The notes: generated from the sequence alone by a model not told the origin. Numbered from the stretch's first letter, positions 35,608-45,346 are shown. The stretch: DNA of 64,000 bases from Anaerolineaceae bacterium UBA6073 (GCA_002436085.1 DIXT01000030.1:65260-129259); one strand, 5' to 3'. Made by a program: numbers and translations.

Positions 35608-35635
35608 AGAGTCCATAAGGGATGATTCCTATGCC
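35608..35635 (+). repeat. degenerate copy of the 29-bp GIY-YIG-island repeat
   Basis: Differs by a few changes and one deletion from the 29-bp terminal repeat at 57017-57045. Bases 35636-35781 contain nothing further I can name. Confidence 0.6.
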
Positions 35636-35781
35636 CCGCTTCTGTTATCATCAAGTTCGTATAACTCATTGCAGGGATTACAAACCCGCGCTGCAAGTTC
35701 ATACACGACAAATGGCACGGAAAATTAAGTGCGCTCTTTTGTGGGCTGGTAAGTTCTCTGGGTAACTGTACCTGTGAGGAA

Positions 35782-37113
35782 CTACTCGTACTTTAGCGCG
35801 TCCACGGGAACGAGCGTGGCTGCGTTCAAAGCCGGGTAAAGCCCGGAGAGCAATCCCACCAGCGTGGCAAACACAATAGAGAAAATCGGCAGCCAGAAGG
35901 GGGTGGAGGTCGCGATGGGCGTGGAGCTCATGTAACCATTGCTGGCAGCCTGGCTGGCAAGGTAAGAGCTGGCAAACACGTTGATCACCGCGCTGATGAT
36001 CCATCCCAGCGCTGCCCCGCCAATTCCGCCAACGAAACCGATGCCTGCTGCCTCGCCCAGGAAGATGGTCAGGATGTTATTGTTGGTTGCGCCGATGGCT
36101 TTCATAATGCCAATTTCACGCGTGCGCTCCAAAATAGACATGGTCATCGTATTCGCGATCCCAATGGCAGCCACGAGCAGCGCAATCGCGCCGACGCCGC
36201 CAAAGATAATCTGCATGATGGTGAAAAATGAGTTAATCCCCTGCACCATGGATTGAGGCGTGTACGCCTGCAAACCCATGTTGATGATTTGTTCGCTGAT
36301 CGCTACGACTTCTTTGGGGCTTTCCGCTTTGACCAGGACCTGGTTGTAGCCTTCCTTTTCACGGTTGATTTTCCTGCCCATGCCCCATTCATTCCAGCGG
36401 GTAAGCTCATCCAGAGTCATGTACATGTTGTAGTCCGACTCACCCTTGCTTTCCTTCAGCACGCCGACCACTTCCATGTTGTAGGAACGGCGGGTTTCGG
36501 TCCCGTCCTGATTCCATTTGATCAGGGTTACTTTCAGCACCTTGCCCATCAGGTCCGGCGGCTCGATTGGCTCCGCGTTGGGTCTGGGGTTGGGGTCGTA
36601 AAAGTTGCGATTGATATAGGCGCCGATAACCAGCTTGCCCCTGCCAAGTTCGGTGGTACCCTGGGAAGCTTCCAGGTTCATGTCAGTCAAGTCCGCCACA
36701 TCCACTCCCTGGAAATTTCCCCAGGAGGTCAGTTTGTCAAAAGTGATTTCTGAACCGACGCTGATGTAATCCTGTATGATGACGCGTTTGACGCCCGGGA
36801 GCGCCTTGATTTGCTCAATGACCGTAGGTGTAATTAAGACAAGATCCTGCTGGTCAATCCCATTACCGCCTCCGCCGCCTCCTCCGCCACCGCCCTTTAT
36901 CTCCATCGGATAACCCGGGTAGACGGTGATGTTGGATAGGTCGCTGATCCCCCACAGGGATTCGGTGGCGTTCTTTTGCAGGCCTGCGCCAAGCGAGACG
37001 AGCGTGACCACCGCCGCGGTGCCAATCACTACCCCGATAGCGGTAAGTAAAACCCGACCCTTCCGGCGGGCAAGGTTGGCGACAATCAGGTCGACGAGAT
37101 CGCTAAATCGCAT
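35782..37113 (-). CDS. MacB/FtsX-type ABC permease
   Basis: 443 residues: one N-terminal helix after MRFSDLVDLIVANLARRKGR, a large extracytoplasmic domain, and three C-terminal helices with RTREIGIMKAIGATNNNIL, the FtsX-domain signature. A run of ten Gly (about residues 73-82) lies at the beginning of the outer domain. AAGGA before ATG. It ends the minus-strand unit Yip1-ATPase-secreted protein-permease. By family it works mechanically with its ATPase on lipids, peptides or cell-wall enzymes; the cargo is unknown. Confidence 0.87.
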   Translation of the reverse strand: MRFSDLVDLIVANLARRKGRVLLTAIGVVIGTAAVVTLVSLGAGLQKNATESLWGISDLSNITVYPGYPMEIKGGGGGGGGGGNGIDQQDLVLITPTVIEQIKALPGVKRVIIQDYISVGSEITFDKLTSWGNFQGVDVADLTDMNLEASQGTTELGRGKLVIGAYINRNFYDPNPRPNAEPIEPPDLMGKVLKVTLIKWNQDGTETRRSYNMEVVGVLKESKGESDYNMYMTLDELTRWNEWGMGRKINREKEGYNQVLVKAESPKEVVAISEQIINMGLQAYTPQSMVQGINSFFTIMQIIFGGVGAIALLVAAIGIANTMTMSILERTREIGIMKAIGATNNNILTIFLGEAAGIGFVGGIGGAALGWIISAVINVFASSYLASQAASNGYMSSTPIATSTPFWLPIFSIVFATLVGLLSGLYPALNAATLVPVDALKYE

Positions 37114-37142
37114 AAGAAATCCTTGTTACGTTTTCCAATCAA

Positions 37143-38543
37143 TCAAGGGACGTTCTTGAAGCCCTCTTCCACCGGCATTTCAATGGGTTGTTCGGTGCTG
37201 CTGCCTGTGCCGATGCCCAAAAAGCCTTTGATCGCGTTCCAGATCTTTGCCCAGAAACCGACCGGCTGCTCAGGTTCTACAGGCATCTCGCCTTCGCCGG
37301 GAATTGGTTCTTCAGGGATTTCCATGGGGGGCTGTACCTCGATATCGAGCGCGGATTCATATACACGCAGCTGATTAAAGTCGTCCGTGTAGTTGATGGT
37401 TATATTAATCTTGGTCGGTCCCTCGCCAAAAGGTGTATACATCACGTCCCAGGTAAAGTAACCGCCGGGATCAAGCGTGCCCACCAGCCCGGTATTGTTT
37501 TGCAGGTCAGCATTCTCGGAGCTGACAGTCATATTGCCAAGCACGGTGGTTTTGCGCGAAAGGTTGGTAATCTGGATTGGGAGCGCGGTCATCATGCCGT
37601 TAAAGAACATGCCCGGATCGCGATAGAAGCTGATCTCCAGTTGGGGGAGGGCGTAGACCAGTAGGGTGATCAGTTGATCATCAACCGCGCGGGTTCCTCC
37701 CGGGGCGGTGTAGACCAGCGAGACCTTCAGCGGGTAAGCGCCGGGCACAGTGCTGACATTCACCACGAACTGCTGCTCGGTTTCCACAGAGGCGCCTACC
37801 GGCAGGTCGCCCAGGAGCGCCACGTTGGAGCTGCCTACAGGCGCGAAGTTGGTCAGGTCGCCGGTGGAACCGGAGATGCCAGGCTGGGGTGTGCCCTGTT
37901 CATTGGGCGCGAGCGAAACGCCGCCGCCGTACACCAACGAAACATTGCTGGCGTCCGCCACGCCGGCGTTGGCAATTTTCAGCTTCAGCTTAAAGGACGA
38001 GCCGGGCTGCAGCGGGTCCACGTCTGTACTGTAGCCGGAGATCACCAGCTGCGGCTTTGTGGCCGGGCCCGGGGTAGGGGTTTGGGTCGGGCTGGCCACG
38101 GCTGACTGGGCAATGGCAATATAAAAGACGAAGGAGCTGGTGTAGCTCGTGCCGGCGTCATCGGTATAAGTGGCGGTGGCGTTAATCACGCCGGAATATT
38201 TCCAGCTGCTGTAATCGCTCACGCGAAAGCGCAGGGTGGTGCCTGGTTTGTCGTCGAGTTGGATATCATTCAGCGTAAATACACCGCCGTCCAAGGGGAT
38301 GAAGTCCTCGCTGCTGAAGGTCATCACCACGTTTTTGGCAGCGGCTGGGCTGTTATTGCTGATTACGAAGGTAAAGTCGAAAGGCGCCCACGGCGAGACC
38401 GCGGTATTTGGCCCCGGAGAGTAAGAATAAATGTAAAGCAGCGGCTGCGTGGCTTGCGCGGTTGCCGGCTGCGCGGGCGCGCTTGCCAGCAAAAATGCCA
38501 GCACGAGTACTGCTGCGGAAAATAGATAGAATGTTTTTTTCAT
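37143..38543 (-). CDS. secreted CARDB/COG1361-like protein
   Basis: 466 residues. Signal peptide ending around PAQPATA, then three beta-sandwich domains of the CARDB kind (VISNNSPAAAKNVVMTF; LKIANAGVADASNVSLV; IQITNLSRKTTVLGN) separated by a Pro/Thr linker, and an acidic Pro/Glu-rich tail with an amphipathic segment WAKIWNAIKGFLGIG. Probably an extracytoplasmic partner of the ABC permease encoded next to it; ATG lies two bases after the ATPase stop. No enzyme motif seen. Confidence 0.75.
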   Translation of the reverse strand: MKKTFYLFSAAVLVLAFLLASAPAQPATAQATQPLLYIYSYSPGPNTAVSPWAPFDFTFVISNNSPAAAKNVVMTFSSEDFIPLDGGVFTLNDIQLDDKPGTTLRFRVSDYSSWKYSGVINATATYTDDAGTSYTSSFVFYIAIAQSAVASPTQTPTPGPATKPQLVISGYSTDVDPLQPGSSFKLKLKIANAGVADASNVSLVYGGGVSLAPNEQGTPQPGISGSTGDLTNFAPVGSSNVALLGDLPVGASVETEQQFVVNVSTVPGAYPLKVSLVYTAPGGTRAVDDQLITLLVYALPQLEISFYRDPGMFFNGMMTALPIQITNLSRKTTVLGNMTVSSENADLQNNTGLVGTLDPGGYFTWDVMYTPFGEGPTKINITINYTDDFNQLRVYESALDIEVQPPMEIPEEPIPGEGEMPVEPEQPVGFWAKIWNAIKGFLGIGTGSSTEQPIEMPVEEGFKNVP

Positions 38544-38545
38544 GG

Positions 38546-39282
<737 letters not shown>

Positions 39283-39283
<1 letters not shown>

Positions 39284-40068
39284 TAGAAGAAATAGAAGCT
39301 GCTCGTTGTGGAAATGCCGCTCAGTAAAGTCCCGATGAACCCGGGAATCCCCAGCAGCAGCAGCATGATGAATACGGCTGCCAGCGCGGAGCTGAGCGCC
39401 TTGCTCTTGGACAAACCTGAAAGCGTCCGCACGCCAAGCAGAAGCAGAATAATATGCCAGATGTAATACAGGTCCACAGACGAAAGCACGCTGCGCAGGT
39501 AGGCTTTGAATCCGACAGCATCTGATGGGAGCAGCGAGGAGAGCCCCGGGTTCTCAACCAGCCTCCGCGCGAACAGGACTACAAAGATTTCCACCAGAAC
39601 GCGCAGAATAAAAGGTGTCATGGACCAGGCTACCAGATTGCTGGCGCCTATGTGGCTGGAGCGGCTGCCCCGCAGCGTAATGGCCAGGTGCAGCAGGCTG
39701 CTTGTCAGCAGCCATATCAACCAATACCCGCTCACCCGGCGCAGGACAGGGAAAACATACAAAAACAAGGGCGATGTTTGCGAGGCTTGTGCTTGCAAGA
39801 AAGCGTTCTGCTCGTCGCTGGTCCAGTACTGGAAGTTCTCCGGTATATTCGAACCCGACTGGACAATTTGGCGCTGTATTGGCGCAGCAACGAGCACAGC
39901 CAGAATGATCAGCGCGGAAAGTACCAGCAAGGGCGTCAGCCAGACCGCTTTTTTCTCCGCCAGAACTGCCTGGATGGTTTTGCGCGGTTTTAGCAGCATA
40001 CCGGGCAGCCAGCGCCAGTGCATATCAGGCGCAGCGGTTTTGTTCTTTTCGATTGTGGATTCAGACAT
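39283..40068 (-). CDS. Yip1-family membrane protein
   Basis: 261 residues, about five transmembrane helices with the WLTPLLVLSAL and MTPFILRVLVEIFVVLF segments of the Yip1 domain. I chose ATG at 40068 (GGGTG before it) rather than a frame extension to 40218 that reads through upstream non-coding DNA. First gene of the unit; possibly a membrane organiser for the ABC system, function unproven. Confidence 0.78.
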
Positions 40069-40228
40069 AGCACCCTGTCTTTTACATAAAGTTATGTTCA
40101 GGACGAAAATCGGCGCGCTTTGTTCCCGGCGCGCAGTCGTGGGAGCTTCTAGAAATATAAACATTTTACCCGTTTCGTGAAAAGATATCCACAAGCAGCG
40201 GCAGAAGGCTCCTGCCAAATTCCTCTTA

Positions 40229-40296
40229 TTCAGCAGGCCCCGTGCGCTAAAAGGACCACCTTCTTCCGAGGAGAAACAGACGGTTGTACTCCCGGC
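40229..40296 (-). repeat. left copy of a 68-bp imperfect repeat, gene relic
   Basis: Aligns with 41642-41710 in the same orientation (about three quarters identical). Read on the minus strand the better copy gives EYNRLFHLGKKVVLLAHG, which looks like the end of a RelE/HigB-type toxin; this copy is frameshifted. Both copies bracket the DUF4143-type ATPase gene. Confidence 0.5.
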
Positions 40297-40309
40297 GGAG
40301 CTTGACAGC

Positions 40310-40338
40310 TTGTATTTACCTTACTAATCGGGTATACT
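40310..40338 (+). promoter_or_regulatory. promoter of the DUF4143-type ATPase gene
   Basis: TTGTAT and TATACT separated by 17 bases. The predicted start of transcription falls at the beginning of the inverted repeat. Confidence 0.55.
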
Positions 40339-40341
40339 GTA

Positions 40342-40376
40342 CCTGCTAATCAGGAATTATATGCCTGATTAGCAGG
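40342..40376 (+). promoter_or_regulatory. perfect 13-bp inverted repeat overlapping the ribosome binding site
   Basis: CCTGCTAATCAGG and CCTGATTAGCAGG separated by nine bases. The right arm ends inside AGGAG, the ribosome site of the ATPase gene eight bases before ATG. In RNA it would hide the ribosome site; in DNA it could be an operator at the transcription start. A decayed version stands before the paralogous pseudogene at 45306. Confidence 0.85.
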
Positions 40377-40384
40377 AGTTAGAA

Positions 40385-41599
40385 ATGTACATAAAACGCC
40401 AGATTGAAGAAACAATTCTTAATAGTTCAGCAACGTTTCCGGTTGTTCTTTTGACGGGACCAAGGCAGACTGGAAAAAGTACGGTGCTGCGGCATCTGAA
40501 GCAGCCTGGAAGAACTTACGTCACTCTGGATAATCCTGCAATAAGAGAAGCCGCCAGATCCGCGCCGGATTTGTTCTTTCAACGTTTTCCACCCCCTCTG
40601 ATTCTTGATGAGATTCAGTATGCCCCTCAACTGTTTCCATACATCAAGATGATTGTAGATGAACGCCAGGAAAATGGTTTATTCTGGTTGACAGGATCTC
40701 AGGTTTTCGAGATGATGAAATATGTGCAGGAATCCCTTGCGGGGCGAGTTAGTTTGTTAAAAATGTACGGATTTTCTCAAGCAGAAAAAGAGGGACGCAC
40801 TGCGCTGGCTTTTCCCCCTGAACAAAAAGATTTAATTGCACTTGCTTCAAGACAGAGTCCGAAATCTGCTGAGCAAATTTATCAATCCATTTGGCGGGGT
40901 TCTATGCCCAGGGTGATTACACAGCCTGCAATGGATGTTGAGAATTATTACGCCTCCTATGTCCAAACATACCTTGAACGTGATGTTCGCTTGATTACGA
41001 CAATTTCGGATGAAGGTCAATTCGTGCGCTTTATCAAGCTTATCGCAGCCAGAACCGCCCAGGAACTTAATTTGGCAGCTCTTGCCCGAGAGATTGGAGT
41101 TGATGCAAAGACATGCCGCCGTTGGTTGGATATTCTGGAAATAACCGGCCTTGTTTTTGAGCTACCTGCCTATTCAGGGAACCTGAGCGACCGATTAATA
41201 AAGCGTCCTAAAATCTACTTTATGGATACAGGTCTGGCTGGCTATCTTACTGGTTGGCAATCAGCTGAAGCAATGTTGAATGGAAGCTACGGCGGTGCCG
41301 TGTTTGAGACTTGGGTTGTGTCTGAGATTATGAAAAGTTGGTGGTTCAACGGAAAACTCCCCAATGTTTACTACTACAGGGATAGAATGCAGAAAGAAGT
41401 GGACTTGATTATTTTAAGAAATCAGCAGCTTCTACCGTTTGAGATCAAAAAAAGCGCTAATCCCAGTCATGCATTGAAAAACTTCCCTGCTGTGGAAAAA
41501 CTGGCCGTTGAGATTGGCTTTGGAGGGGTATTGAGTCTCTCACCGGACCTCCTGCCCATTAATGAAAAGTACTGGCAGATTCCAGTCTCTCTGCTTTGA
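40385..41599 (+). CDS. AAA_14/DUF4143 family ATPase
   Basis: 404 residues. AAA_14 domain with Walker A TGPRQTGKST at about 26-35, DNPAIREAA, Walker B PLILDEIQYAP and sensor WLTGSQ; then a winged-helix part (EIGVDAKTCRRWLDILE) and the C-terminal DUF4143 nuclease-like domain with KRPKIYFMDTGLAGYL, FETWVVSEI and VYYYRDRMQKEVDLII...LLPFEIKKSA. The last part has the E/D-x-K pattern of PD-(D/E)XK folds. Such ATPases are widespread in many copies, role unclear. A shortened paralogue lies 5 kb downstream. Confidence 0.88.
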   Translation: MYIKRQIEETILNSSATFPVVLLTGPRQTGKSTVLRHLKQPGRTYVTLDNPAIREAARSAPDLFFQRFPPPLILDEIQYAPQLFPYIKMIVDERQENGLFWLTGSQVFEMMKYVQESLAGRVSLLKMYGFSQAEKEGRTALAFPPEQKDLIALASRQSPKSAEQIYQSIWRGSMPRVITQPAMDVENYYASYVQTYLERDVRLITTISDEGQFVRFIKLIAARTAQELNLAALAREIGVDAKTCRRWLDILEITGLVFELPAYSGNLSDRLIKRPKIYFMDTGLAGYLTGWQSAEAMLNGSYGGAVFETWVVSEIMKSWWFNGKLPNVYYYRDRMQKEVDLIILRNQQLLPFEIKKSANPSHALKNFPAVEKLAVEIGFGGVLSLSPDLLPINEKYWQIPVSLL

Positions 41600-41641
41600 T
41601 GTGCCTTAAGATACTGACCAGTTTCCGCCGGACCCATTGCG

Positions 41642-41710
41642 TTTAGCAGGTCCCATGCGCCAGGAGGACCACTTTCTTTCCAAGGTGGAACAGGCGATTG
41701 TATTCCTGGC
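41642..41710 (-). repeat. right copy of the 68-bp imperfect repeat, gene relic
   Basis: See the left copy at 40229. On the minus strand the frame is better kept here and extends upstream to about 41875 in broken form, so this appears to be the larger remnant. Bases 41876-42033 hold no recognised feature. Confidence 0.5.
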
Positions 41711-42033
41711 AGGCCTGTGGGGTGCGCATAGCCACCATTTGGACCCCAGCAGATGACGCTGCATTGCGCGCTTTCTTACCAAGGCATACGGATCCAAACG
41801 CTTGAAGAAGTATATGTATTTTACCTTTTCCGTGTAAAGGGGCACGCAATAAACAGGAGAATGGTAATGCCGCATTTAACCCATTTAGCAGGCGCCGCAC
41901 GGAAACCGGTTTTTTGCGCTGGTATAGGCGTTATTATTCCTGGTCAACCAGCGGTTTGCGTATAGACCTGTATACTATCAAAATAAAATTACGGGATAAA
42001 GCAGCTCAAAAAGCAAGCAGCTGGGGCAGGGGC

Positions 42034-42432
42034 TCAGTCGGGATCTTTTTCGTTCGCTTTTATTTGTCGAAAGCCCTCAAAATGTTGTCGCAAGCACGTA
42101 AAAGTTTCAGCGCTGATGTAGTGTTCAATGCGGCAGGCATCCGCAAATGCAGTTTCCTCGCTTACGCCTATCCAGATAAAGATTTCCGCCAGGCTGTTGT
42201 GGCGCTTATATATTTCCTCGGCGATTTGACGACCCTTGGGAGTAAGGGAGATATGTTTGCGATCATCCAGTTCCAGGTAACCATTCGCTGCCAGGCGACT
42301 GATTTGTTGGCTGACCGTCGGGCGGGAAAAGCGCATGGCGTGGGCGATATCAATTGCGCGAACAGTGCTGGATTTTTTCTCGAGGATGAGAATGGTCTCG
42401 AGGTACATCTCGGCAGATTCCTGTAGATTCAT
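42034..42432 (-). CDS. DtxR/MntR-family metal-dependent regulator
   Basis: 132 residues. Winged helix N-terminus NLQESAEMYLETILILEKKSSTVRAIDIA followed by FSRPTVSQQISRLAANGYLEL and LTPKGRQIAEEIYKRH, then a short dimerisation/metal domain with EETAFADACRIEHYIS (Glu/Cys/His ligands). It is divergent from feoAB; two palindromic boxes of the DtxR type lie in the space between. It most plausibly represses iron uptake when Fe(II) is plentiful. Confidence 0.88.
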   Translation of the reverse strand: MNLQESAEMYLETILILEKKSSTVRAIDIAHAMRFSRPTVSQQISRLAANGYLELDDRKHISLTPKGRQIAEEIYKRHNSLAEIFIWIGVSEETAFADACRIEHYISAETFTCLRQHFEGFRQIKANEKDPD

Positions 42433-42486
42433 ATGCTTAATTTCCTTCCAACAAAAACCACACTTTTCGATTTTAACACCAAAATC

Positions 42487-42515
42487 TTGACAGAAACGTT
42501 AGGTAGGACTAACAT
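42487..42515 (+). promoter_or_regulatory. feoAB promoter
   Basis: TTGACA and TAACAT with a 17-base spacer. The first DtxR-type box covers the spacer end and the -10 element. Confidence 0.7.
42498..42513. promoter_or_regulatory. DtxR-type operator 1
   Basis: GTTAGGTAGGACTAAC, imperfect palindrome with GTTAG/CTAAC arms, like the TTAGG...CCTAA boxes of DtxR/IdeR regulators. Confidence 0.6.
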
Positions 42516-42523
42516 ATATATCT

Positions 42524-42539
42524 GTTAGGTAATCCTAAC
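42524..42539. promoter_or_regulatory. DtxR-type operator 2
   Basis: GTTAGGTAATCCTAAC, perfect GTTAGG/CCTAAC palindrome, 26 bases after the first box, just downstream of the feo transcription start. Confidence 0.7.
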
Positions 42540-42630
42540 ACAAGCTGAGGTTTTCTGGCAGAATAAATTTGTACGGAAGATGTCAGAGCCCTGCTGGTGT
42601 GTTATTCAAGAAACTCAAGAGGAATAAACT

Positions 42631-42852
42631 TTGAAAACTTTAAGAGATGTTCGGATCGGTGAAACCGCATGCGTGGTGAAAGTCCATGGACACGGAAATA
42701 TTCGCCGGCGGGTTATGGACATGGGCGTCACAAAAAATGTGGAGATCTTTGTGCGTAAAGTGGCGCCGCTGGGGGATCCGATTGAGGTCAATTTGCGTGG
42801 GTACGAACTGAGCCTGCGCAAGGATGATGCAGATATCATCGAAGTTTGCTGA
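42631..42852 (+). CDS. feoA: ferrous iron transport protein FeoA
   Basis: 73-residue SH3-like protein that works with FeoB. Starts KTLRDVRIGETACVVKVHG, with RRRVMDMGVTKNVEIFV and DPIEVNLRGYELSLRK, the standard family pattern. The start is TTG after AGAGG. It precedes feoB by 27 bases. Confidence 0.92.
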   Translation: MKTLRDVRIGETACVVKVHGHGNIRRRVMDMGVTKNVEIFVRKVAPLGDPIEVNLRGYELSLRKDDADIIEVC

Positions 42853-42879
42853 ACATTTTCTATTCCATTAAAACCATCT

Positions 42880-45042
42880 ATGCCTATCACAATCGCAGTT
42901 GCAGGAAATCCAAATTCCGGGAAGACAACGTTATTCAACGCCCTTACGGGTTTGAACCAATATGTTGGTAACTGGCCGGGGGTGACGGTTGAGAAAAAGG
43001 AAGGAAGGCTGATAAGCAACTCTCAGGTGGTGTTGGTGGACCTGCCAGGGATTTATTCGTTATCAACCACTTCGCTGGAAGAGCAGCTGGCAAGGGATTA
43101 TCTGTTAGAGTCCAATCCTGACGCCATTATCAATATTGTAGATGGCACGAACCTGGAGCGCAATCTTTACCTAACCACACAGTTAGCGGAGTTGGGAATA
43201 CCGATGGTGCTGGCGGTCAACATGATCGATGAGGTTGAAAAAAGTGGTCTGAAGATTGATTCCGCGGCACTTGGTAAAGCTTTTGGTATTCCTGTGGTGG
43301 AGATATCTGCATTGCGCGAGACCCAGATTGATGAACTTGCCATGCTGGCTATGTGTACCGCGCAGGAGAAAGGGCATTTTTTACCAGTACACCGCTTTAG
43401 CGGCGGGGTGGAGCACATCCTCGGACATATCGAAGAAGTTGCTTTGCATGAGCAGCCAGAGTACAAACAGCGCTGGTATGCAGTCAAACTTTTCGAGCGC
43501 AACGAACTGGTAGAAGACGAATTGGGCCTGTCTGCAGCACTAAAGGCGCATATTGAGCAGGACATCCGCGCGTGTGAACTGGAATATGGTGATGATTCGG
43601 ACAGTATCATTGCCGCAGAGCGCTACGACTTCATAGAAGAGGTGCTCGCGAAGGTTGCTGTGCGCAAAAAGGCGGGTGAACTTTCGCCTTCGGATCGGAT
43701 AGATCAGGTAGTAACCAACCGTTGGTTGGCACTGCCAATTTTTGCCGCGTTGATGTTTGTTGTTTATTACGTCTCGATTAGCACCATTGGCGCAACTCTG
43801 ACGGACTGGACGAATGACACCCTATTCGGGGAGATCCTCCTGCCTGCAGTAAGCACATGGCTCTCGGACTGGGGGGTGGCAGGCTGGCTGCAGGGGCTGC
43901 TGGTGGACGGGATCTTTGCCGGTGTCGGGTCGGTTTTGAGTTTTTTGCCGCAGATGGTGGTTTTGTTCCTGTTTTTAGCTGTGCTGGAATTCAGCGGATA
44001 TATGTCCCGGGTGACGTTCATCATGGACCGCATGTTCCGCAAGTTCGGGCTTTCGGGCAAGAGCTTTATTCCGATGTTGATTGGAAGCGGCTGCAGCGTG
44101 CCGGCCATCATGGCAGCGCGGACGATTGAGAATGAACAGGACAGGAGAATGACCATCATCACGACTTCTTTTATTCCATGCGGCGCGAAACTGCCGGTAA
44201 TTGCCATGATTGCCGGGGCGTTTTTTGGTGGGAAGGGTTGGGTGGCTTTTGGAGCCTACTTCTTAGGGATCGCGGCTGTCGTTATTTCGGGAATTATTCT
44301 GAAGAAAACTCCGTTGTTCCAGGGCGAGCCCGCGCCTTTCGTTATGGAATTACCGGCTTACCGTTGGCCTTCGCTCAGAAGTGTTTTTACCACCACATGG
44401 GAGAGGGTTTCTTCGTTTGTAAAGAAGGCTGCCACACTTATCCTCCTGGCAACAATCGTGATTTGGTTCACCACATATTTTGGCTGGGTGGATGGGCGCT
44501 TCCAAATGCTGGAAAATAGTCAGATAGATTACAGCATCCTGGCGGGAATCGGCGGCACAATCGCCTGGCTTTTCAAGCCTCTGGGTTGGGGGGAATGGCG
44601 ACCGGTGGTGGCGGCGATCACCGGGTTGTTGGCGAAAGAAACAGTGGTAAGCAGCTTGGGAATCTTTTACGGTTTTGGGGAAGTCGCTGAAGCCGGGCAA
44701 GAGATCTGGACCAGCCTGAGGGTGGCTTTTACACCGCTTTCGTCAGCATCGTTTCTGATCTTTGTGCTGCTTTCTGCGCCTTGCTTGGCAGCAATCGGTT
44801 CTATCCGACGCGAAATGAATAACGCCAGGTGGACCTGGTTTGCGATCGGATATTTGACCGCGCTGGGCTACGTAACCGCCTTGCTGGTTTACCAGATTGG
44901 GAGCTGGTTGCAGGGATCTGCGTTTTCCCCGTGGACGGGCGCGGCACTGACGCTGGCTGGGCTGCTGCTGTGGCTGATTTTCAGACCCGAACCAAAAAAT
45001 AGCAATGCTTTGAAACGGGCGAAGGCTGGAGCGCGAGGATAA
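42880..45042 (+). CDS. feoB: ferrous iron transporter FeoB
   Basis: 720 residues. N-terminal G domain: G1 GNPNSGKTT at 8-16, G2 GNWPGVTVEKKEG, G3 DLPGIYSL, G4 NMID; then a helical spacer and the membrane part with two Gate domains (FIMDRMFRKFGLSGKSFIPMLIGSGCSVPAIMAART and the inverted partner with GLLAKETVVSSLG; the first includes the Cys-containing GSGCSVP). Imports Fe(II) across the inner membrane under anaerobic conditions. Confidence 0.95.
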   Translation: MPITIAVAGNPNSGKTTLFNALTGLNQYVGNWPGVTVEKKEGRLISNSQVVLVDLPGIYSLSTTSLEEQLARDYLLESNPDAIINIVDGTNLERNLYLTTQLAELGIPMVLAVNMIDEVEKSGLKIDSAALGKAFGIPVVEISALRETQIDELAMLAMCTAQEKGHFLPVHRFSGGVEHILGHIEEVALHEQPEYKQRWYAVKLFERNELVEDELGLSAALKAHIEQDIRACELEYGDDSDSIIAAERYDFIEEVLAKVAVRKKAGELSPSDRIDQVVTNRWLALPIFAALMFVVYYVSISTIGATLTDWTNDTLFGEILLPAVSTWLSDWGVAGWLQGLLVDGIFAGVGSVLSFLPQMVVLFLFLAVLEFSGYMSRVTFIMDRMFRKFGLSGKSFIPMLIGSGCSVPAIMAARTIENEQDRRMTIITTSFIPCGAKLPVIAMIAGAFFGGKGWVAFGAYFLGIAAVVISGIILKKTPLFQGEPAPFVMELPAYRWPSLRSVFTTTWERVSSFVKKAATLILLATIVIWFTTYFGWVDGRFQMLENSQIDYSILAGIGGTIAWLFKPLGWGEWRPVVAAITGLLAKETVVSSLGIFYGFGEVAEAGQEIWTSLRVAFTPLSSASFLIFVLLSAPCLAAIGSIRREMNNARWTWFAIGYLTALGYVTALLVYQIGSWLQGSAFSPWTGAALTLAGLLLWLIFRPEPKNSNALKRAKAGARG

Positions 45043-45043
45043 G

Positions 45044-45250
45044 ATGCTGGCAACGATAATTATCAGCATAATCCTTGCAGGAATAGTAGCATGGGTCATT
45101 TATCGTATGGTTCAAAGAGCCAGATCCGGACATAGTACGTGTGTTGGCTGCGGTTACGCGGACACTTGCGCCGCGGCGAAAATGCTGCCAAAGAAGAAAG
45201 ATTGTGACTGTCCACAGCCTCTGAAGGCTGGTCTTCCCAAAGAGGGATAG
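45044..45250 (+). CDS. FeoB-associated Cys-rich membrane protein
   Basis: 68 residues: one N-terminal transmembrane helix, a basic RMVQRARSG stretch, then Cys-rich tail with CVGCGYADTCAAAK and CDCPQ. This is the usual small partner encoded after feoB (same place as FeoC in other bacteria). It begins one base after the feoB stop. Confidence 0.85.
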   Translation: MLATIIISIILAGIVAWVIYRMVQRARSGHSTCVGCGYADTCAAAKMLPKKKDCDCPQPLKAGLPKEG

Positions 45251-45305
45251 CGTTGAAAATTGGAATTTACCCCGATGTAGTAATTGGGTTAACTTGTTTA
45301 ATTCT

Positions 45306-45338
45306 TGCTAATCAGAAATATTGTGCCTGACTAGCAGG
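45306..45338 (+). repeat. degenerate copy of the ATPase-gene inverted repeat
   Basis: TTGCTAATCAG, 11 bases, then CCTGACTAGCAGG. Aligned with the perfect repeat at 40342-40376; mutations have spoiled the pairing. Confidence 0.7.
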
Positions 45339-45346
45339 AATAGACC

